Source of the DNA: JAWLBW01 sp041687475
GTDB taxonomy: Bacteria > J088 > JAWLBW01
Assembly: GCA_041687475.1 (NCBI GenBank)
Contig: JAWLBW010000254.1
Location: forward strand, 1-6,866
DNA length: 6,866 bases
Direction: 5' to 3'
The notes beneath the pieces were generated by a model. It was not told where the DNA came from and did not search any database. It worked only from the letters and a program-made list of their open reading frames with translations. This document shows, piece by piece, positions 1-6,866 of this stretch (its first letter is position 1; the number at the start of each line of letters is the position of its first letter). Both the position numbers and the translations under genes were made by a program.

Positions 1-96
1 GGCCCACCCGGCTGGCAAACCCTTGGCCGTGGCATGGAACGATTACTTGAGGCAGAGCATACAATGCTCGCCATGAAAGATGTGATCAATTGTTAG
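1..96 (+). CDS. Possible C-terminal end of an unidentified convergent gene
   Basis: Frame 1 of the plus strand is open from the first base to a TAG stop at 94-96 and gives 31 residues beginning GPPGWQTLGRG and ending MKDVINC. The composition looks like a protein end: a Gly/Pro/Trp-rich start followed by an amphipathic helix (MERLLEAEHTMLAMK). The opposite strand also has an open frame here, starting with an ATG at 72-74, but its translation is rich in Ser, Cys, Arg and Pro, as expected of a shadow frame. If real, this gene converges on the J-like gene ending at 160, with 63 bp between the stops. I do not recognise the family. With only 31 codons the call could be chance, and the last ten codons are more AT-rich than the rest of the window. 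Confidence 0.4.
   Translation, partial: GPPGWQTLGRGMERLLEAEHTMLAMKDVINC
51..72. repeat. Inverted repeat GAGCAT-aca-ATGCTC
   Basis: A perfect 6-bp inverted repeat (GAGCAT at 55-60, ATGCTC at 64-69) surrounds a 3-base centre. It is extended by GGC (51-53) and GCC (70-72) if one unpaired base at 54 is allowed. There is no T-tract on either side, so it does not look like a standard intrinsic terminator. It lies inside the possible C-terminal reading frame at 1-96. It could be a weak hairpin near the meeting point of two convergent genes, a protein-binding palindrome, or chance. Confidence 0.35.
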
Positions 97-159
97 ATTG
101 TGGATTTGCGTAGCAGTCCGGTCAAAATCGAGTAAGGTCGCTGAAGCCGACGGGTGGGA

Positions 160-1056
160 CTATTCGACGGCGTCTTCCGAGTCGAAATCGGGTCCGGGGT
201 GGGGCAGGTGTTGCAGCTCGTACCGTACGATCAGCCGGCCGGCGGCATTGCGCTCGACGTATTCGACCAACGCCCGCAACTGCAGCCCCTTCGTAACCAG
301 GTAAGCCGCAAAGTCGGTGGGGCCGACACGGTGGGCCAGATCCTTGAGGGTGGTTTCGGCCGAGTCGTCACCGAACTGCAAGCCACAAGCGGCACGTCCG
401 GGACGCAGCCAGGCACGCACCGCCGCCTCGAGCTGGCCCCGGCTCCATACCGACCCCAGCCCTCCCACGGAAACCAGAATCTGAAGAAGTTCGCCGTACC
501 GCCAGGTACTGTCGAGAATGTCTTCGGCGTGCATGACTTCGCGAACAATGTCGCTTCGCATGCGTCCCAGAATCAGAAGCCAGGCGCCGGCCAGCAGGGT
601 AAGCACGGCAAAGACCGTCAGACTGAGCCCGTCACGGGGAAGTATCCAGTACGGAAGCGGAACAACGTCACCGAGACTCAGGCTTACAATCAGGCTGACG
701 CCTCCGACCACGGAGGCGATCATGCGATACCGTCGCAGGTTTTCGGTGTGCCGGCCGACGAGTCCCTCGGCATTCAGGCGTTCGTCATCGTCGTCGATGT
801 AGGCGCCCTCGGGCCGCAAGGTTCCCCGCTCGCCCGCATCGGCAGCCGGCTGCAGCGACGCATCGCTTTCTTCGGCCAGTCTGTCTTCAATGCAGAGCAG
901 TGCCGTATTGCGGGCGGCCAGCAGGCGGGCAAAGTGCGCATCTGCCTCGTCGCCGGGGGGAATTCGCTCGACCAGGTCGCGAAAGCGCGCCCGTACTTCG
1001 TCGGCCGTGTCGGCCCGTTCGAGGCCGAGCATGTCAAGGGCTTCTCGTTCCGTCAT
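160..1056 (-). CDS. Membrane protein of unknown function with a J-domain-like N-terminus
   Basis: A 298-residue protein with ATG start at 1054-1056 and TAG stop at 160-162. Residues 4-60 resemble a J domain: EALDMLGL, then a basic amphipathic helix (DEVRARFRDLVERI), then a third helix (HFARLLAARNTALLCIEDRL). The HPD tripeptide needed to stimulate Hsp70 ATPase is absent, with IPPGDE at that place. An acidic linker follows (IDDDDE, 87-92). Two hydrophobic segments at about 112-132 and 144-164 form a hairpin. Arg-rich stretches on both outer sides (RRYR 108-111, RMR 165-167) suggest that both ends are cytoplasmic. Residues 165-298 form a soluble, probably alpha/beta C-terminal part of no recognised family, ending in an acidic tail. 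The Shine-Dalgarno is weak. The gene is separated from ppdK by a terminator and so is probably transcribed alone. It may be a membrane-anchored co-chaperone relative or scaffold. The coding call is firm, the function unknown. Confidence 0.85.
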   Translation of the reverse strand: MTEREALDMLGLERADTADEVRARFRDLVERIPPGDEADAHFARLLAARNTALLCIEDRLAEESDASLQPAADAGERGTLRPEGAYIDDDDERLNAEGLVGRHTENLRRYRMIASVVGGVSLIVSLSLGDVVPLPYWILPRDGLSLTVFAVLTLLAGAWLLILGRMRSDIVREVMHAEDILDSTWRYGELLQILVSVGGLGSVWSRGQLEAAVRAWLRPGRAACGLQFGDDSAETTLKDLAHRVGPTDFAAYLVTKGLQLRALVEYVERNAAGRLIVRYELQHLPHPGPDFDSEDAVE

Positions 1057-1169
1057 TTCAGCTTCATTTTACCGTATCGCCGGTACGATTGGACACAAGG
1101 TTGCCCCGGCTCTCGCCGCAGGAGAGGGTGTCGACCCGCTAAGCACGAGGCGAAGCCCGCTTCCCCCGC

Positions 1170-1203
1170 AAAAAAAAGGCGGATACCCGTGAGGATACCC
1201 GCC
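1170..1203 (-). terminator. Strong intrinsic terminator of ppdK
   Basis: Read on the minus strand, GGCGGGTATCC (1203-1193), loop TCAC (1192-1189) and GGGTATCCGCC (1188-1178) form an 11-bp stem with two G-U wobbles and no bulge. An uninterrupted run of eight T follows (1177-1170). The hairpin begins 23 bases after the ppdK stop. On the plus strand the hairpin is not followed by T, so it acts in one direction only. It closes the ppdK transcript and separates it from the J-like membrane protein gene. Confidence 0.93.
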
Positions 1204-1226
1204 CCTTGAATCGAAACGGTCAGCTC

Positions 1227-4217
<2,991 letters not shown>

Positions 4218-4223
4218 GACTCA

Positions 4224-4229
4224 CTCCCT
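4224..4229 (-). promoter_or_regulatory. Ribosome binding site of ppdK
   Basis: AGGGAG lies 6 bases before the GTG at 4215-4217. This decides the start. It places the whole Lys/Ala tail inside the protein, and the first later Met (residue 131) lies within a conserved motif and would cut off the start of the enzyme fold. Confidence 0.8.
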
Positions 4230-4251
4230 GAATGGTCAATAACCAGAGTCC

Positions 4252-4257
4252 ATTATA
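4252..4257 (-). promoter_or_regulatory. Candidate -10 element of a ppdK promoter
   Basis: The minus strand reads TATTATAATG here, which contains a perfect TATAAT in an otherwise GC-rich region, in the 45-bp gap between the glyS stop and the ppdK start. Transcription would begin at about 4245 and give a leader of about 28 bases carrying the AGGGAG site. No good TTGACA-like -35 is found at a 16-18 bp distance: the sequence there is the GC-rich 3' end of glyS. No extended -10 TG is seen. The promoter may be weak, activator-dependent or absent. ppdK may also be read from the glyQS transcript, since no terminator separates them. Confidence 0.5.
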
Positions 4258-4262
4258 ATACG

Positions 4263-6359
4263 TTACACGCCTGCCTGCGCCGCCGACCCGCCGAGCTTCG
4301 TGAAGTCGGCAAAGGAGTCGAACAGACCGCGCAGTCGGGCGAGCAGAGCCAGGCGATTTGCCTTGACCTGCGCATCTTCAGCTACGACGAGCACATCGTT
4401 GAAGAAGCCGTCGACCGGCTCCTGGAGTCCGCTCACCACGCGCAGTGCGTCTTCATAGCGCTTTTCGGCAAGATAGCGCCCGACCTGCTCCGACAGCGCC
4501 TCGATGCGGCCGAAGAGTGAACGCTCGGCGTCTTCCTGAAAAAGGTGCGAATTCACCTCGCCCGCCTCGGCCGTTCCGAGCTCCTTCGCCAGGATATTGG
4601 CGGTGCGCTTGAATGCTGCGGCCAGCGAAGCGAAGGCCGGCTGCCCGCGAAACCCGTGAAGCGCTTCGATACGGGCACGTGCGTCGACGACATCGTCGAA
4701 GCCGCGAGCGAGCACTGCGTCGACTTCATCGGGCGCCATGCCCTGCGTCCGAAGCAGGTTTTCGTAGCGACCGCGCAGGAAGTGCAGCACGTCGCCGCGA
4801 ACTTCTTCCCGATCGCGGGTGAGTTTGCTCTGGAGAAGCGCAAGCGCCTCGTCGACCATGCCGGCAAGGCCGAGCGGGTACTTCTTGTCGAGCAGAATGT
4901 TCAGAATGCCCAGGGCGGCCCTGCGCAGCGCGTACGGGTCGGCCGTGCCCGAGGGAATCAGCCCCACGCCGAAACAGCCGACAATGGTATCGAGTTTGTC
5001 GGCCATTGCGACCAACGCGCCGATATCGCCGGTCGGAAGCGCATCGTCGGCGCCGCGCGGCAGATAATGCTCAAAGACGGCCTTCGCCACCTCGGGCTTT
5101 TCACCCTGACGCTCGGCATACTCGGCCCCGATGACGCCCTGCAATTCGGGAAACTCGCCCACCATGCCGGTGGTCAGGTCGGCCTTGGCCAGATGCGCGG
5201 CGCGCTTCAGGTCGGCCTCGTCTACCACATGGGCGCGGTCGTTCAACATGACCGCCAGCGCCGTAAACCGTTCGACCTTCTCGTGAATCGTGCCGAGCTT
5301 CGCCTGAAAGACGACCTTCTTCAGATCGTCGAGCCGCTCGATGAGTGGACGTTTCACGTCTTCGCGCACGAAGAACATGGCGTCGGACAACCGGGCGGCC
5401 AGCACGCGCTGGTTACCCGCGACCACCCCGGCTTCGTCCTTGACGATCATATTGCTGACCGTGATGAAGTTGGGCAGCAGCGAACCATCGGGCTTCAGGA
5501 GCGAAAAATAGCGCTGGTGGTCCTTCATCGAAGTGATGATGACTTCGCGTGGAATCTCGAGAAAACGCTCTTCAATCGTACCGGCAAGCGGAACCGGCCA
5601 TTCGACCAGGTTCACCACCTCGTCGAGCAGGTCTTCGTCAAGCAGGAGCTCGCCGCCCTTCTCCGCCGCCGCCTTGCGCAGCCCTTCCAGGGTACGCTCA
5701 CGACGCTCGGCGGGGTTGACGAGCACGTGGGCCTTGCGAAGCCCTTCCACATAGTCTTCGATGCCCTTGACCGCAAAGGGTTCGGGGGCGAGAAAGCGAT
5801 GCCCGCGGGTTTCATTGCCGCTGCGAATGCCGGTGAACGTAACGTCGACCACCCGGCCGTCGAACAGCGCGACCATCCAGTGAACCGGACGGCCGAAGCT
5901 CTCATCCTGGTTTCCCCAGCGCATCGACTTGGGAAACGGCACGGCCCTGATGAGCTCCTGCAGAATACGGGGAAGCTGGTCGGCCGTCTTCTCGGCCTCG
6001 AGTTTTTTCTCGATGCCGACGTATTCGCCCTTTTCGGTAACCACCTTGACGAGGGCCGACACCTCGACGCCCTGCTTAGCGGCAAAGCCCGTGGCGGCCC
6101 GGGTGGCTTTGCCTTCGGCGTCGAACGCGGCCTTCCACGCGGGGCCGGTAATGCGCTCTTCCGAAACCTGTTGTTCGGCAGCCAGGTTACGCACGATAAG
6201 CGTCAGGCGGCGCGGGGTCGACCAGGCTTCGAGACCTTCGTGGGGAATGCGGGCGTGTTTCAGACGTTCGGCCGCGGCACGCGCCAGACCCTGGGTAGCC
6301 TGGGCAAGCGCATCGGCGGGAAGTTCCTCGCAACCGATTTCGAAAATCAACTCAGGCAT
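4263..6359 (-). CDS. glyS: Glycine--tRNA ligase beta subunit
   Basis: The beta subunit of the bacterial alpha2beta2 glycyl-tRNA synthetase, which charges tRNA-Gly in the cytosol using ATP and gives AMP + PPi. The beta chain carries tRNA recognition. The 698-residue length is close to the E. coli protein (689). Family blocks in order (numbered from the chosen ATG): LIFEIGCEELPADAL at the N-terminus, STPRRLTL (about 47-54), FPKSMRWG (142-149), GRPVHW (156-161), EERFLEIPREVIITSMKDHQRYF (263-285), GNQRVLAARLSDAMFF (315-330), LAKADLTTGMVGEFPELQG (390-408) and DPYALRRAALGILNIL (474-489). The C-terminal tRNA-anticodon-binding (DALR-type) domain includes DALRVVSGLQEPVDGFFNDVLV (637-658). ATG at 6357-6359 is preferred because GAGGG (6365-6369) precedes it by 5 bases. 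A GTG two codons upstream (6363-6365) overlaps that site. The start overlaps the glyQ stop by 8 bases, so translation is coupled. Confidence 0.98.
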   Translation of the reverse strand: MPELIFEIGCEELPADALAQATQGLARAAAERLKHARIPHEGLEAWSTPRRLTLIVRNLAAEQQVSEERITGPAWKAAFDAEGKATRAATGFAAKQGVEVSALVKVVTEKGEYVGIEKKLEAEKTADQLPRILQELIRAVPFPKSMRWGNQDESFGRPVHWMVALFDGRVVDVTFTGIRSGNETRGHRFLAPEPFAVKGIEDYVEGLRKAHVLVNPAERRERTLEGLRKAAAEKGGELLLDEDLLDEVVNLVEWPVPLAGTIEERFLEIPREVIITSMKDHQRYFSLLKPDGSLLPNFITVSNMIVKDEAGVVAGNQRVLAARLSDAMFFVREDVKRPLIERLDDLKKVVFQAKLGTIHEKVERFTALAVMLNDRAHVVDEADLKRAAHLAKADLTTGMVGEFPELQGVIGAEYAERQGEKPEVAKAVFEHYLPRGADDALPTGDIGALVAMADKLDTIVGCFGVGLIPSGTADPYALRRAALGILNILLDKKYPLGLAGMVDEALALLQSKLTRDREEVRGDVLHFLRGRYENLLRTQGMAPDEVDAVLARGFDDVVDARARIEALHGFRGQPAFASLAAAFKRTANILAKELGTAEAGEVNSHLFQEDAERSLFGRIEALSEQVGRYLAEKRYEDALRVVSGLQEPVDGFFNDVLVVAEDAQVKANRLALLARLRGLFDSFADFTKLGGSAAQAGV

Positions 6360-6866
6360 GGGCACCCTCGCGCTTCAGAAGGGGAAAGCCGAGCTTCTCG
6401 CGCTGGGCCACATAACCTTCGGCGCATCGTTTGGCCAGGGCCCGCACGCGTCCGATATAGCGCTGACGCTCGGTTACCGAAATGGCCCGACGCGCATCGA
6501 GCAGGTTGAACGAATGCGAGCACTTCAGGCAGAATTCGTACGCCGGCAGCACCAACCCCGCGTCGAGAATGCGATTGCATTCGCCCTCGAAGGTGTCGAA
6601 CAGCTGAAAGAGCATGGCCGTATCGGCGACTTCGAAGTTATAGGTCGAGGCCTCGACTTCGTTTTGATGAAAGATCTGGCCGTAGCTCACATCTTCCGTG
6701 AACTTCAGGTCGTACACCGAGTCGACGCCCTGCAGGTACATGGCGATGCGCTCGATGCCGTAGGTAATTTCAACCGCCACCGGCTTGAGGTCGATGCCGC
6801 CGGCCTGCTGAAAGTAGGTAAACTGGGTAATTTCCATGCCGTCGAGCCAGACTTCCCAACCCAGCC
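6352..6866 (-). CDS. glyQ: Glycine--tRNA ligase alpha subunit (partial, 5' end outside window)
   Basis: The alpha subunit holds the class II catalytic core that activates glycine and aminoacylates tRNA-Gly with GlyS. About 170 residues are visible, out of roughly 290-300 usual for the family, and the frame runs off the window edge. The visible part starts LGWEVWLDGMEITQFTYFQQAGG, a hallmark of GlyQ, so the Met at 6835-6837 is internal and not the start. YGIERIAMYLQGVDSVYDL contains the GxER core of class II motif 3. FHQNEVEASTYNFE and SHSFNLLDARRAISVTERQRYIGRVR are further family signatures. The C-terminus (GFPLLKREGAHA) ends at a TGA (6352-6354) inside the start region of glyS. It is the first visible gene of the glyQS operon, whose promoter and any glycine-responsive leader lie outside the window. 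Confidence 0.98.
   Translation of the reverse strand, partial: LGWEVWLDGMEITQFTYFQQAGGIDLKPVAVEITYGIERIAMYLQGVDSVYDLKFTEDVSYGQIFHQNEVEASTYNFEVADTAMLFQLFDTFEGECNRILDAGLVLPAYEFCLKCSHSFNLLDARRAISVTERQRYIGRVRALAKRCAEGYVAQREKLGFPLLKREGAHA

Noticed and set aside
97..159. An intrinsic terminator after the J-like gene
   Set aside because: Only a 4-bp stem (GTCG/CGAC, about 137-152) without a T-tract is visible, too weak to call.
154..1209. A 351-residue plus-strand frame opposite the J-like gene
   Set aside because: The minus-strand frame has clear membrane segments and natural composition. The plus frame is Gln/Gly/Arg-rich, ends across the ppdK terminator and has no convincing domain.
6363..6365. 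GTG at 6363-6365 as the glyS start
   Set aside because: It overlaps the GAGGG ribosome binding site. The ATG at 6357-6359 has proper spacing and begins MPELIFEIG, as usual for GlyS.
4545..6509. A 654-residue plus-strand frame opposite glyS and the end of glyQ
   Set aside because: It spans the junction of two well-conserved genes on the other strand, shows no family motifs and has shadow-type composition.

Overview
The window is a GC-rich bacterial chromosome segment in which almost everything is transcribed from the minus strand. Read in that direction it holds glyQ (partial, its 5' part lies beyond base 6866), glyS, ppdK, and a membrane protein of unknown function with a J-domain-like N-terminus. 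At the left edge a short plus-strand frame (1-96) may be the end of a convergent gene. The split alpha/beta glycyl-tRNA synthetase and the homodimer-type pyruvate phosphate dikinase point to a bacterium. The phylum cannot be fixed from this sequence. The gene set and base composition would fit a delta-proteobacterium-like or related environmental lineage, but that is a guess.

Right part (4263-6866): glyQ and glyS overlap by 8 bases and are surely co-translated. Together they make the alpha2beta2 glycyl-tRNA synthetase. Centre (1227-4217): ppdK follows glyS after only 45 bp, but that gap holds a perfect TATAAT hexamer and a strong Shine-Dalgarno, so ppdK probably has its own promoter as well as any read-through. 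A strong intrinsic terminator (1170-1203) ends the unit just after ppdK. Left part (160-1056): the J-like membrane protein gene stands alone behind that terminator.

The most unusual object is the ppdK product. A complete pyruvate phosphate dikinase of ordinary size (about 882 residues, with phosphoryl-carrier His579 and catalytic Cys954) is preceded by about 114 residues made mainly of Lys, Ala, Thr, Ser and Gly, with no acidic residue. This resembles the C-terminal tails of histone H1 and of bacterial H1-like proteins such as AlgP and Hc1. The tail is in frame and behind the best ribosome binding site, and no Met codon offers a way to start the enzyme without it, so the fusion looks real. 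The second item of interest is the J-like membrane protein, whose J-like helices lack the HPD motif.

GlyRS produces AMP and PPi, which are the co-substrates of PPDK in the ATP-forming direction. The adjacency is therefore metabolically suggestive, though it may be chance.
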